Shown piece after piece: positions 8,069 through 17,438 of a stretch of DNA of 64,000 bases. A program made the translations under genes and the position numbers. The stretch is from JAJYSO01 sp964579505 (GTDB taxonomy: Bacteria; Bacteroidota; Bacteroidia; Flavobacteriales; Flavobacteriaceae). The stretch spans positions 62,001 through 126,000 of the forward strand of contig CAZOGC010000003.1 of the NCBI GenBank assembly GCA_964579505.1, in the 5' to 3' direction. The stretch's first letter is position 1. Each line of letters opens with the position of its first letter. The notes beneath the pieces are model-generated. The model saw nothing but the letters and a program-made list of their open reading frames with translations, was not told where the DNA came from and searched no databases.

Positions 8069-10243
8069 ATGGTAAAAAGAATTACTTGTATTGTTTTGCT
8101 ACTTTGTTGTGGGGAGATATTATTAGGACAGACAACAAAAAATACTTTGACATCTACTTCTCAGAACGTGCGGTTTCATCAATTAAATAATGAGCTGATA
8201 AAACGCTTTGATCAAGTGGTTGAGAAGCATTTAAAGCGATCTGTTTTGCCCGGAAACACTAATCTTTATACACTTTCCGAGCTTTATGAAATGCCCTTAC
8301 CAAGAATGATGCAAGTTGAATCTTTAGAAGACCAACAGCGCCAACTCATCACACTACAACAGAAACTTTTACGTGAAGATTGGGGGCTGTCGCTACAAGC
8401 CGGTTATCTTGAGAATTTTGAAGCCGATATTTTTACGTTAGGCGAAATCTATTACAAACGTAGAGGTCGGGTAGAGTTGCAATGGGATCTCCTTAAAAAT
8501 GGTCTCTTTGAAAACAGACACAAAGCCAAGGCATTAACGCTTAAAAAAGAGGTCTTGGCATACGATACCCAAAAAACGAAAGCGCAAAAGCGCTATGAGC
8601 AGCGCTATAATGCTATTATTTATACCTTCAATCAAAGGCGCATTGCTGTGCTTAAACGCTACGATAGCCTTCAAGAAGTTATGGTTTCGGGGTTAAAGCA
8701 ACTTGTTCAAAAACACTTTCTATTAAAAGATAAGTTGATTGCAGAAAAAACACAACAACGACGTATTGACCAAAAGCTAAAAGCTTACCAAGGCTATAAT
8801 CGAAATGTGATTTTTGAAGTTAAATCGGTAAAAGCTGAACAACTGCCCGTGGTTGATATTAATCTCGGTAAGCTTAAAACTGCAGTGAAGTCTTTTAATA
8901 CGATTGAAACACAAGCAAAAGTATATACAGATCCCACCTATAATCCGCTATATGATGTTAGACTAAGTTTATTTGCACGTTACAGTCTTTATGGAGCAGG
9001 CCCTGATAGAAATGCTGCGGTGCCGCCACCTGTAGAAAATTTTGGCGGACGGGAGTATTTTTCGGCAGGTGTAAACCTTTCTATTCCATTGCCGTTTAAT
9101 GCTTCTGAAAAGCGTGCCATTCATCAATTAAAACAAAAGATAGCACAAACTAAAATGGCCAAAACGGCCTACGCTGAGCACAAAACAGTGGTAAATACCT
9201 ACTATGAGTATGAATTTGCCCTGCAACAGTATATCCAAAGTTATGGAAAACAATTGCAGAATCAAGAGAAAATCAGACGCTTGGTCACTTTAAGAAAACT
9301 AAATAATGAAGGGTATAGTCCCGTAAAACTAACGGAGCTAATAGCCCAACGGTACAAAATAACCTTGGCTTTAATCGACTTAAAACAAAAGCTATATCTA
9401 AAACTTTTAAAGATAAATACACAGGTTGATTTACCCATCTTGACTTATATTACACCGGTAAACTTGCCGGGTAATAATCCTAAAAACGATAAGCAAAAAA
9501 ACAGTCCAAATGATAGGGTTCCTCATTTTAACTCCTCTAAGCATTTAATTAATGAATTATATGTTTGGACAGAAGGGTTTTCTACGGTAAGTAATCAAGA
9601 GTTACTATCGCTTATAACACAGCAAGAAATTCAATCAGTTTCTATTTCATTGGGCAATGGTACTTATGATAAGGCCCGTAAATTCATCCAAAAAGCGCAT
9701 CAACGGAATATTAAAGTAGACTTATTGGTCGGTAACAACCTACTGATTTATATAAATACTCGTTCTGAGAAATTAAAGAAATATGTACAGCAGGCAGCAG
9801 AATTGTCAGCCGATGGATTGCATTTAGATGTCGAACCCCACAGTTTTGACAATTGGGACGAGAAAGAGCAATTTTATAAGCGTAATTATATAAAGTTACT
9901 AAAGCGCGTGAGAAAAATGACAGCGGCTAAAAATTTGAAATTGACTGTTTCAATTCCTCATTTTTATGATGATATCTTGCCTGAGATTAAACCTTTGGTC
10001 AATCAAGTTGATTTGATGGTTTATGAAACCAATAGGGTAGATCAAATTACAAGTCGTGTTAAAAATGATATTGCGTTGTTAGGTAACAAAGCCGTTATAG
10101 CGCTTAGAGTAAAAGATTTTAACAGCCTTAATCAACTAAACAAAGTTGTGAGTACCCTGAAAAAAAAATTTCCTAAACAGCGGTTCGCACTACACGATTT
10201 ACGCGATTTTAAGCATAAAATCAATCATTACAATGAGGAGTAA
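8069..10243 (+). CDS. TolC-like outer-membrane protein fused to a GH18-like glycosidase barrel
   Basis: The 724-residue protein has two parts. Residues 1-20 are a signal peptide (ending LLGQ), and about 60-470 form a long helical TolC/outer-membrane-efflux region with extended coiled coils and amphipathic strands (GGREYFSAGVNLSIPLPF). After a polar linker (480-505), residues 510-720 form a TIM-barrel-like domain. Its strand DGLHLDVEPH carries D582, D587 and E589, like the GH18-type DxxxxDxE acid site, followed by LTVSIPHF and VDLMVYET strands. I infer an outer-membrane exit duct that also trims or binds the exported glycan. It overlaps the HlyD-like gene by 11 bp. Confidence 0.75.
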   Translation: MVKRITCIVLLLCCGEILLGQTTKNTLTSTSQNVRFHQLNNELIKRFDQVVEKHLKRSVLPGNTNLYTLSELYEMPLPRMMQVESLEDQQRQLITLQQKLLREDWGLSLQAGYLENFEADIFTLGEIYYKRRGRVELQWDLLKNGLFENRHKAKALTLKKEVLAYDTQKTKAQKRYEQRYNAIIYTFNQRRIAVLKRYDSLQEVMVSGLKQLVQKHFLLKDKLIAEKTQQRRIDQKLKAYQGYNRNVIFEVKSVKAEQLPVVDINLGKLKTAVKSFNTIETQAKVYTDPTYNPLYDVRLSLFARYSLYGAGPDRNAAVPPPVENFGGREYFSAGVNLSIPLPFNASEKRAIHQLKQKIAQTKMAKTAYAEHKTVVNTYYEYEFALQQYIQSYGKQLQNQEKIRRLVTLRKLNNEGYSPVKLTELIAQRYKITLALIDLKQKLYLKLLKINTQVDLPILTYITPVNLPGNNPKNDKQKNSPNDRVPHFNSSKHLINELYVWTEGFSTVSNQELLSLITQQEIQSVSISLGNGTYDKARKFIQKAHQRNIKVDLLVGNNLLIYINTRSEKLKKYVQQAAELSADGLHLDVEPHSFDNWDEKEQFYKRNYIKLLKRVRKMTAAKNLKLTVSIPHFYDDILPEIKPLVNQVDLMVYETNRVDQITSRVKNDIALLGNKAVIALRVKDFNSLNQLNKVVSTLKKKFPKQRFALHDLRDFKHKINHYNEE

Positions 10244-11288
10244 AGATTTTATTAGACGAGGACAATACATCCCTACCGAAAGAGAAGAGAACCGCCCGGT
10301 GCCCAAACAAATCAATTGGGATCGCCTTGTGTATCTGTTAATATTAGTAACCATCCTGATTATTATTGGTTTTTGGGCCTTCAAAAACTACCTTACTGTT
10401 CAAGGTTACGGCTATGTCGCCACACCAACCTTGCATTTGAGAGCGCCTGATGGAATGAAAATCACACAGCTATATGTTGAGAAAGGAAAGCAAATAAATA
10501 AAGGAGATTCGCTATTTGGCTTTATACCGGCTGATAACGATAAATCTGTCAATTTAGCGTTTGACTTACAGCGTAAACAACTTAGCAATGCGGCAGATAT
10601 CAAAGCACTAAAAAACAAGGCGAGTGTATTGCGTGCTGAGCGTAAGGGCTTACAGCAAAAGTTGACGTATTATCAAAATGAACATCAGAAAACCCAACAA
10701 AAAGTAAAACTAGCCCTAGTAACCGTAGGAGATTTAGAACGAATAGAGGAAAAACAACTGGACCTCAAAGCAAAAATTAAGGAGCTGAAAGCAAAATTAA
10801 AGGCCTTATATCTTGAAATAAATGGCCTGCAACATAGTGCAAAAAACGAAGCTTCTATTTACCAAGATCAATTAAATAATAGAAGTGCACTATTAAAATC
10901 CCCTTATACCTCTCCGGTATCCGGTACAATAACAGAAGTATATGCCTTGCCTAATCAAATGGTTTTTGGTGCTGAGCCCATTATGAATATAAAACTGCAA
11001 CAAGCAGCACCGTATATTATCGCAAAATTTAGCAGAAGAGATGCTGAGTATTTAGTTCCCGGGCAAGTATTTACAGTAGAATTTCACAATGGAGCCAAAA
11101 GCCAGGCAGTGATAAGTGATTTTTATACCGGCGAATCAACTTATAACAATACCTGGAAAAAATGGACAGACGTACAGTCTTCTGATGAGTTTATTGTGGT
11201 GCAGCTAAAACCCTTATCTCCGGAGATGGCGCAAGAGTGGCGTAAACATCGTGGTGTAGGGGTTCAGTTAATTTATTATATGTTATAA
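10233..11288 (+). CDS. HlyD-family membrane fusion (periplasmic adaptor) protein
   Basis: The 351-residue protein has one N-terminal membrane helix (about residues 32-52), a first lipoyl half (LHLRAPDGMKITQLYVEKGK), a coiled-coil hairpin at about 110-215, and the returning lipoyl half (LLKSPYTSPVSGTITEVYAL) with a beta-barrel domain after it. HlyD-type adaptors bridge an inner-membrane pump or synthase to a TolC duct. Here it is translationally coupled to the TolC-like gene (start overlaps by 11 bp) and lies before a glycan synthase, so it probably links the synthase to the outer-membrane protein. Confidence 0.85.
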   Translation: MRSKDFIRRGQYIPTEREENRPVPKQINWDRLVYLLILVTILIIIGFWAFKNYLTVQGYGYVATPTLHLRAPDGMKITQLYVEKGKQINKGDSLFGFIPADNDKSVNLAFDLQRKQLSNAADIKALKNKASVLRAERKGLQQKLTYYQNEHQKTQQKVKLALVTVGDLERIEEKQLDLKAKIKELKAKLKALYLEINGLQHSAKNEASIYQDQLNNRSALLKSPYTSPVSGTITEVYALPNQMVFGAEPIMNIKLQQAAPYIIAKFSRRDAEYLVPGQVFTVEFHNGAKSQAVISDFYTGESTYNNTWKKWTDVQSSDEFIVVQLKPLSPEMAQEWRKHRGVGVQLIYYML

Positions 11289-11290
11289 TT

Positions 11291-13117
11291 ATGACGCAAA
11301 ATACTCCTAACATCCCCGGTGTAACGCCTGTAATGCGTTACAATTTGAAATTTGCTCAGATTAATCCATTAAAGATTGACGATTTTTCGGGACTTGAATT
11401 TTATGACGCTTTACTAATAGAAGATATCCCAAATGGAGTTTTAGTTGATTTTATTCGAAAATTATTTTCGGCTGATAACCTGGCTATCGCGCTAAAACCA
11501 CGTTTGTTAATTGGCACTTCACGCAATCAAAAACGTCTCTTAGCTTACTTTGACGGGATAGTAAAAACGTTATCTTCAGTAGAAAATGAAATAGCTAAAA
11601 TCTGTGAGATAAATGATGCGATACGAACGTTGAAGCCCGCTGATTACTCTTGTGAAAACCAGATTACAATCGGGGTTATTGATAGTGATAAAGAGTTTTT
11701 AAAAAACTTTTGCGAAAGCTTAGAGCATTACCAGGATTTTAGTGTTGAATGGACAGCCACAAGTAAAAAAAATGCCTTGGATAAAATTTTATTGGCAGCT
11801 GATCAAGTAGATGTGCTTATTGGAAATGTTGATTTGACCGAGCAACCGGAAGAAGAAGTTTTGTATACCATTAATAAAGCCGGGATACATAATATCGTAA
11901 TTTTAAGCGACAAAATAGGAGATTTGGAAAAGATGTCTATTTATTGGTTTAAATACGGTATAGTTGATTATATTAAAAAACCCATCTTAAAAGAAGATTT
12001 GGATCGCATTTATGAACGGCTTGCTCGTCGGTTAAAACGAACCGGCAGAGCAAAGCTCAATAAAGAAAAGGTTTTTCTATGGAAAGTATTTGCTTATATG
12101 TACAGTCGCTCTGTAGAAAAGTTGAACCCAGTTCCTAATTTATATTCTGTGATAGGTTATAGCTACCCGATGTTGACGTCGGTGATGACTCCTCAAATAA
12201 TAAGAGAGCAATTAAACACCCTACACAAGGCGGTAAAACAAGGCTACTTAAAAGAAGATTTTGTTGACGCAACTTATTTATGTTCAAAATGTTCGAGCGC
12301 TGCGCTTCAATACCGGGAAATCTGCCCAAAATGTCAATCATCTAACCTGAAACAAGAAGATTTAATTCACCATTTTCGCTGTGCTTATGTCGGGCCGCGT
12401 TCTGACTTTCAGCCGAGCGAAGATATTTATGATTTAGTATGTCCTAAGTGTGATAAACGGCTCAAACATATTGGAGTCGATTATGACAAGCCGGCAGTAG
12501 TTTATGATTGCCTAAATTGTCATAATGTACTTCAAGACCCGGTAATTAGTGCAAAATGTTTGACTTGTGGTCATGAAAATGAAGCCGAAAGTTTGATTCG
12601 AGAAGAATTGTTTGCTTATACATTGCAACCTAAAGCTGTTACCTTTATTAAAGGACAGCAGGCATTTGAATTAGAAGATAAAGGCGAAGAATCTCCCCGA
12701 CAAATTTATTTCTTTAGGATGTTACTCAATGAAATTAATCGACGGAAAGAATCTCGTTTTAAGAGTTGTCTAGGCGGCATGAAACTCTCTGGGCTTTCTT
12801 TTTTATATGAGAGCGTGGGGCACCGTGAAAGGCAGCGCTTACAGCAAGAAATATATGATATTATTCGTGTCGGGTTACCAGATTCAGCAGAGATTAATTA
12901 TAACAACCCTACACAGCCTTTAATGATTGTACCTGAACAAAACGAACGGCAATCAAAACGCATTTTAGAACGAATAAAGAAATCTATTGCAACATACCTA
13001 CAGGAGCAGTACACTGATATACCTGTTAAAATAGAAGCCGAAGTTGTCTTGATTTATGGAGAAGGTACAGCCCATGACCATTTTGACAAATTAGAACGGG
13101 CATTTGAAACCGAATAA
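11291..13117 (+). CDS. Pseudo-receiver / multi-zinc-ribbon (TackOD1-like) / degenerate GGDEF regulator
   Basis: The cytoplasmic 608-residue protein has several parts. Residues about 125-245 read as a response-regulator receiver with D131/D133 and K230 (YIKKPI), but the phosphoacceptor position is N179 (LIGNVDL). Residues 250-330 are helical. Residues 331-426 hold five CxxC pairs (C331/334, C345/348, C384/387, C407/410, C423/426) plus H361 and C364, resembling TackOD1-type metal-binding domains. Residues 470-595 have the helix-strand pattern of GGDEF domains, but the signature is replaced (INYNNPTQPLMIVPE). I infer a non-catalytic switch controlling the synthase, by analogy with PelD. It starts 2 bp after the HlyD-like gene. 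Confidence 0.7.
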   Translation: MTQNTPNIPGVTPVMRYNLKFAQINPLKIDDFSGLEFYDALLIEDIPNGVLVDFIRKLFSADNLAIALKPRLLIGTSRNQKRLLAYFDGIVKTLSSVENEIAKICEINDAIRTLKPADYSCENQITIGVIDSDKEFLKNFCESLEHYQDFSVEWTATSKKNALDKILLAADQVDVLIGNVDLTEQPEEEVLYTINKAGIHNIVILSDKIGDLEKMSIYWFKYGIVDYIKKPILKEDLDRIYERLARRLKRTGRAKLNKEKVFLWKVFAYMYSRSVEKLNPVPNLYSVIGYSYPMLTSVMTPQIIREQLNTLHKAVKQGYLKEDFVDATYLCSKCSSAALQYREICPKCQSSNLKQEDLIHHFRCAYVGPRSDFQPSEDIYDLVCPKCDKRLKHIGVDYDKPAVVYDCLNCHNVLQDPVISAKCLTCGHENEAESLIREELFAYTLQPKAVTFIKGQQAFELEDKGEESPRQIYFFRMLLNEINRRKESRFKSCLGGMKLSGLSFLYESVGHRERQRLQQEIYDIIRVGLPDSAEINYNNPTQPLMIVPEQNERQSKRILERIKKSIATYLQEQYTDIPVKIEAEVVLIYGEGTAHDHFDKLERAFETE

Positions 13118-13126
13118 ATTGATGTA

Positions 13127-14452
13127 ATGGAGGGGTTTTTAGATTTTTGGCGAAATCAAGGAGTGGGAGGATTTGTGCTGATTTTTATCTTCTATTTTGT
13201 GTTTGAGTTTCCACGACAAATTGTTTTAGATTATGTTGTTTTAATCATTCATTGGTTGCAGAAGCGGTTTAATAAAAAAGCAATCAAATACGCACGTGAA
13301 AATCTATACCGCGAATCCCCATTGGTCTCGATAATTATTCCCGGCAAAGATGAAGGGAAAAATTATTATAACCTGGTCAACTCGTTACGCCAACAAAGTT
13401 ATCAGCACTTTGAGGTAATTATTGTAGATGATGGCTCAGGAGATTATACACGTTATATTGGACGAGACCTTGAAAAGCGAGGGAAGATTGATAAGTTTAT
13501 CCGCAATGAGGTTCGTGGCGGAAAGGCTTCTGCTGCCAATTTAGCGTTGCGCTATGCTACCGGAAAATACGTCCTTCACCTCGATGCCGATTGTAGTTTT
13601 TTTTATGATGCTATAGAAGAAGCACTGTTGCCTTTTTACCAGTATAAAAATGTTGGGGCAGTGAGTTGTGCCCTTGAGGTGCGAAATACAAATGCAAGTT
13701 TAGCAACAAGGTTTCAAACTATTGAATATTTGCTTTCCATTAACGTGGGGCGAATGGTAAATTCTTCATTAGGAATTTTACAATTGGTTTCAGGCGCCTT
13801 TGGTGCATTTAGAAGAGACCTATTAGACGAAGTAGGTGGTTGGGATGTTGGTCCGGGACTTGATGGCGACATTACCCAAAAAATAAAAAAAACCGGAAAA
13901 TGGAAGGTGGTATTTGCCCCTAATGCAGTGGCTTTAACCGATGTCCCCGATACCTTTAAAAAATTGACAAAACAACGCATACGCTGGAGCCGGTCTGCTA
14001 TTCGATTCCGATTTCGCAAACATCGCAATGTCTTTTACCCCAATCAAAACTTTAAATGGGCAAATATGTGGGCAAGTTTTGACAACCTGTTTTATAATGT
14101 TATTTTAAATTTTACCTGGTGGATTTATATGTTTTTGATTTTGACTAATTATATCCACCGGATTTCTTATATTTTTATTACTATTTTCTTGTTATATACC
14201 CTGTCCAAATTTTTAGAGTTTGCGGTGGTATTATTTGTATCACATCACAAGAAAGACCGAATTAAGTTGCTACTATACATTCCGGGTATGGTTATTTATA
14301 CCGCCTATTATATGCGGTTTGTAAGAACGTATGCCTATCTAAAAGAATTGTTTGGAAAATCTTCTTTTAAAGACCAGTGGAACCCTGAAAAATCTTCTGA
14401 GGAAGCTAAAAAAGTAGAACGAGATATTACGGCTGTTTTTAATAAATATTAA
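13127..14452 (+). CDS. Processive family 2 glycosyltransferase (polysaccharide synthase)
   Basis: A 441-residue membrane enzyme with the GT2 motifs of processive synthases: D101/D102 in IVDDGSG, the DxD motif D153-A-D155 in HLDADC, the catalytic base region D248 in GLDGDITQ, and QxxRW at 283-287 (QRIRW). One membrane helix precedes the GT domain (residues 12-42) and about four follow it (310-405). This arrangement matches BcsA, PgaC and hyaluronan synthase-like enzymes, which polymerise and push a glycan across the inner membrane. The sugar is unknown; a deacetylase downstream hints at an N-acetylated polymer. It starts 9 bp after the regulator gene. Confidence 0.88.
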   Translation: MEGFLDFWRNQGVGGFVLIFIFYFVFEFPRQIVLDYVVLIIHWLQKRFNKKAIKYARENLYRESPLVSIIIPGKDEGKNYYNLVNSLRQQSYQHFEVIIVDDGSGDYTRYIGRDLEKRGKIDKFIRNEVRGGKASAANLALRYATGKYVLHLDADCSFFYDAIEEALLPFYQYKNVGAVSCALEVRNTNASLATRFQTIEYLLSINVGRMVNSSLGILQLVSGAFGAFRRDLLDEVGGWDVGPGLDGDITQKIKKTGKWKVVFAPNAVALTDVPDTFKKLTKQRIRWSRSAIRFRFRKHRNVFYPNQNFKWANMWASFDNLFYNVILNFTWWIYMFLILTNYIHRISYIFITIFLLYTLSKFLEFAVVLFVSHHKKDRIKLLLYIPGMVIYTAYYMRFVRTYAYLKELFGKSSFKDQWNPEKSSEEAKKVERDITAVFNKY

Positions 14453-14461
14453 ACCTAATAT

Positions 14462-16501
14462 ATGAGACAACTTTCTTTATTCCTTTGTTTTTTCTGTATT
14501 TTATCTACACGAGCTCAAGTAGGTCGTCAAGTAGCGATATTAGACATGACAAATTACAATAATGAAACCAGCTCGTCACGCAGAATTTCGGCTATTCATA
14601 TTATGCAAATGGTTGGTATTTCTTACAAAATTACAACTCAGCTTTCAGAAGCCATACAGTACCCTGTTATCATCACCGGTTCACGTATTGAAGAAAATGC
14701 TTTTAGCCCTACTCAAGAAACGCAATTAAAGTCTTATGTGGCAAATGGAGGAGTTCTAATTACCTCCTACCTAAAAGATAGTGATCTTTTTGAACTCTGT
14801 GGGGTTAGCGCGCGGTATTCCTCTAACACATTATATCGTATTAAGCTTGACACTACTTCAGCTCCAATTTTTGATATGATAAATGATTCATTGGAACAGA
14901 CCATCTCTATAGGCGATTCCACAAAGGGATTTTCTTTTTATACTCCTTATTATGATTTAACAACAGGGATTAGCTTAGGCAAATATGAAAACAATAAACC
15001 GGCAGTTATAAAAAACTCATATGGACATGGTACAGTATATCTCTTTGGCCCTGATTTCAGAGATCTCGTCTATAGACCCCAGCTAAACTTTGATGTAAAT
15101 GCACAACGCTCATATTCTAATGGCTTTGAGCCCTCTACAGATATCATATTCTTTATCATTCGTAATATAATCAGAGCTCATATTCCTCACTCCGTTTTTA
15201 AATACTCCATTCCCTATAAATATAAATCTGTTTTACTTATCACCCATGATGTCGACAGTAAAACGGCTATGGATACCGTACATTATTTTTCCGAATTTGA
15301 GAAAAATAGAGGAATTACCGCCTTGTACAATATAACAACTAGTTATTCTGATAATGGTTGGATATCAGGGTTCTACAGTAGCCAAAGCACCGCGATTCAA
15401 CAGCTCATCAATGACGGTCACACGATAGCTTCCCATTCTGTAGGACACTTTCCCGACTTTGCCAACGAAGATCATTTCCCTTTGGGTCATATGGGAAACA
15501 CAAAATACAACTATGCCCCATACTACTACAGCGGAAGTAACACAACGGTGGGAGGTTCAGTTTATGGAGAGGTTGAAGTTTCTAAACAATTACTTGAAAA
15601 GGACTACAATGTTACAGTCAAGACTTTTAGAGCAGGGCACTTGGCCTTCAATGACTCCTTAATTTTAGCCTTAGAAAAATTAGGATACCAATACAATTCA
15701 ACGTATTCAGCTAATGATATTTTAACCTCTTTTCCCTATTATGCCATGAAAGTACGTACCTTCGATGGCGTAGAATCAACTGTACTAGAAATTCCTCTAA
15801 CTATTTCTGACGTCTTGACTGATTTTAATGGAGGAAATTATACTGAAGGGGTCAATCTATGGTTAGATGCTACCCAACGTTATGCAGACAATCATTCCCC
15901 TATCGTTTTATTGATTCACCCCAATAGGTATTGGAAACTTCAGGCAGAAAAACTATTCTTAAACCAACTCCCAGATGGGGTTAAACCGTTTCCTTTTCAG
16001 CAATATGGCCGGTTTTGGAAAAACCGTGACGCCTTAAAATTTCATACAGAATTAACAACAAACAACGAACTTACAGTAATATTCGATAATGAAACTTTGT
16101 TGCCAGCACAATCTTTTGTAATTGACTATGCAGGATTAAATAAAGTTACCTTTAAAGATAGCAATGGAGAATTATTAAACTTCTCATGGATTCCGTGGAA
16201 AGAAAATTCCCGTTTATACTATCAAGATGAATTTATGGGAGTTGAGACATATTATAAAAAAGAACCTCAACATATTATACTCTATCCTGTCCCTACCTTA
16301 CAAAATCTGACTATTAGACTACCAAAAAATGTAACCAGTGCAAAGTTGTATATCTATGACATACTAGGAGAAAAACACTATACCTCAAAAATGACAACAC
16401 AAGAAAAAACAATAAATGTGCAGAATCTATCTCCGGGGATTTATATTGTAAAAATCATTTCTAATGGGAAGTTTGTCAATGCAAAATTTATAAAAAAATG
16501 A
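14462..16501 (+). CDS. Secreted polysaccharide deacetylase with type IX sorting domain
   Basis: The 679-residue protein starts with a signal peptide (residues 1-18, ending TRAQ). An N-terminal domain (20-235) looks like a glutamine-amidotransferase-type alpha/beta fold. The NodB-like deacetylase domain shows THDVD (D263, D265), H325-S-V-G-H329 and FRAGHLAF, i.e. the catalytic base and metal ligands of CE4 enzymes, and LLIHP near its end. The last 75 residues (from about 605, HIILYPVPTLQNL to the end) match the type A C-terminal signal of type IX secretion. It should deacetylate the glycan at the cell surface. The gap to the synthase gene is 9 bp. Confidence 0.85.
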   Translation: MRQLSLFLCFFCILSTRAQVGRQVAILDMTNYNNETSSSRRISAIHIMQMVGISYKITTQLSEAIQYPVIITGSRIEENAFSPTQETQLKSYVANGGVLITSYLKDSDLFELCGVSARYSSNTLYRIKLDTTSAPIFDMINDSLEQTISIGDSTKGFSFYTPYYDLTTGISLGKYENNKPAVIKNSYGHGTVYLFGPDFRDLVYRPQLNFDVNAQRSYSNGFEPSTDIIFFIIRNIIRAHIPHSVFKYSIPYKYKSVLLITHDVDSKTAMDTVHYFSEFEKNRGITALYNITTSYSDNGWISGFYSSQSTAIQQLINDGHTIASHSVGHFPDFANEDHFPLGHMGNTKYNYAPYYYSGSNTTVGGSVYGEVEVSKQLLEKDYNVTVKTFRAGHLAFNDSLILALEKLGYQYNSTYSANDILTSFPYYAMKVRTFDGVESTVLEIPLTISDVLTDFNGGNYTEGVNLWLDATQRYADNHSPIVLLIHPNRYWKLQAEKLFLNQLPDGVKPFPFQQYGRFWKNRDALKFHTELTTNNELTVIFDNETLLPAQSFVIDYAGLNKVTFKDSNGELLNFSWIPWKENSRLYYQDEFMGVETYYKKEPQHIILYPVPTLQNLTIRLPKNVTSAKLYIYDILGEKHYTSKMTTQEKTINVQNLSPGIYIVKIISNGKFVNAKFIKK

Positions 16502-16663
16502 TAATGCAAAGGTTCTATTTTTGATTATAAAACTATTAACTGAGACTAATGCTGTCCGATAAAACGTTACAGTAATACCTTAAAATAGATTTACTCTAAA
16601 CCGTGATATTTATTTTTTAAATAAAGTAAGAAAAGACAGGTTTACTATTGTTACGCAAAACAG

Positions 16664-16671
16664 TACCTTTG
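16664..16671 (+). promoter_or_regulatory. truA: Promoter -7 box (TACCTTTG) of truA
   Basis: TACCTTTG matches TAnnTTTG; TTTA at 16641-16644 lies 19 bp upstream as a -33 element. The transcript would start about 14 bp before the GTG start of truA. The gap 16502-16691 holds nothing else I can name. Confidence 0.6.
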
Positions 16672-16691
16672 CATTTCTAAAAAAAAATTGT

Positions 16692-17438
16692 GTGCGTTTT
16701 TTTATTGATTTGGCTTACAATGGGCAATCTTTTCACGGGTGGCAAAAACAACCTAATGCCATAACCGTTGAAGAGACGATTGAGGATTGTTTTGCGCAAA
16801 TTTTTTCTCGTAAAATAGCCTTAGTAGGCGCCGGAAGAACCGATACCGGAGTACACGCACGGCAGTTGGTGGCTCATTTTGATATAGACCAATCTATAGA
16901 AGTTGAGCATTTAAAATACAAATTGAATCGCATGTTACCATCAACGGTGAGTGTGCAAGAAATATACCGTGTAAAAGCAGATGCCCATGCGCGTTTTGAT
17001 GCTTTGTGGAGACAGTATAAGTATTACCTATCTACCAAAAAGAATCCATTTGCTCATGATTTTTCCGGCTATTTACCGGTAAGTGTTGATGTAGAATTGA
17101 TGAATGAGGCTTGCAAAATAATTAAACAACACCGCGATTTTGAATGTTTTTCGAAGGTAAAAACCGATGTAAAAACGTATAATTGTATTGTAAAAGAAGC
17201 CTTTTGGGAAGAGATAGACAACCAGCTTGTTTTTAGTATTACTGCCAATCGCTTTTTACGGAATATGGTAAGGGCTATAGTAGGCACCTTACTCGAAATA
17301 GGTGCCGGTAAAAAATCGGTAGCTATGCTGACAGAAATTTTAGAAAGTAAAAATAGGTGCCGCGCCGGAAAATCGGTGGCTGCTCAAGGTCTTTTTTTAG
17401 AACAAATAATGTATCCTGAAAACATAAAAATAAATTAA
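16692..17438 (+). CDS. truA: tRNA pseudouridine(38-40) synthase TruA
   Basis: A 248-residue enzyme that isomerises uridines 38-40 in the tRNA anticodon arm. The catalytic aspartate D51 sits in GAGRTDTGVHA, and the N-terminal FIDLAYNGQSFHGWQ and C-terminal FLRNMVRAIVGTLLEIG segments are family hallmarks. It starts at a GTG, giving the usual family N-terminus. The stop overlaps the start of the following ABC transporter by 1 bp (TAATG), so the two are co-translated. Confidence 0.95.
   Translation: MRFFIDLAYNGQSFHGWQKQPNAITVEETIEDCFAQIFSRKIALVGAGRTDTGVHARQLVAHFDIDQSIEVEHLKYKLNRMLPSTVSVQEIYRVKADAHARFDALWRQYKYYLSTKKNPFAHDFSGYLPVSVDVELMNEACKIIKQHRDFECFSKVKTDVKTYNCIVKEAFWEEIDNQLVFSITANRFLRNMVRAIVGTLLEIGAGKKSVAMLTEILESKNRCRAGKSVAAQGLFLEQIMYPENIKIN

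Noticed and set aside
7954..8190. 78-codon frame overlapping the start of the TolC-like gene
   Set aside because: Its 3' half is out of frame with a clear signal peptide start at 8069; no protein features.
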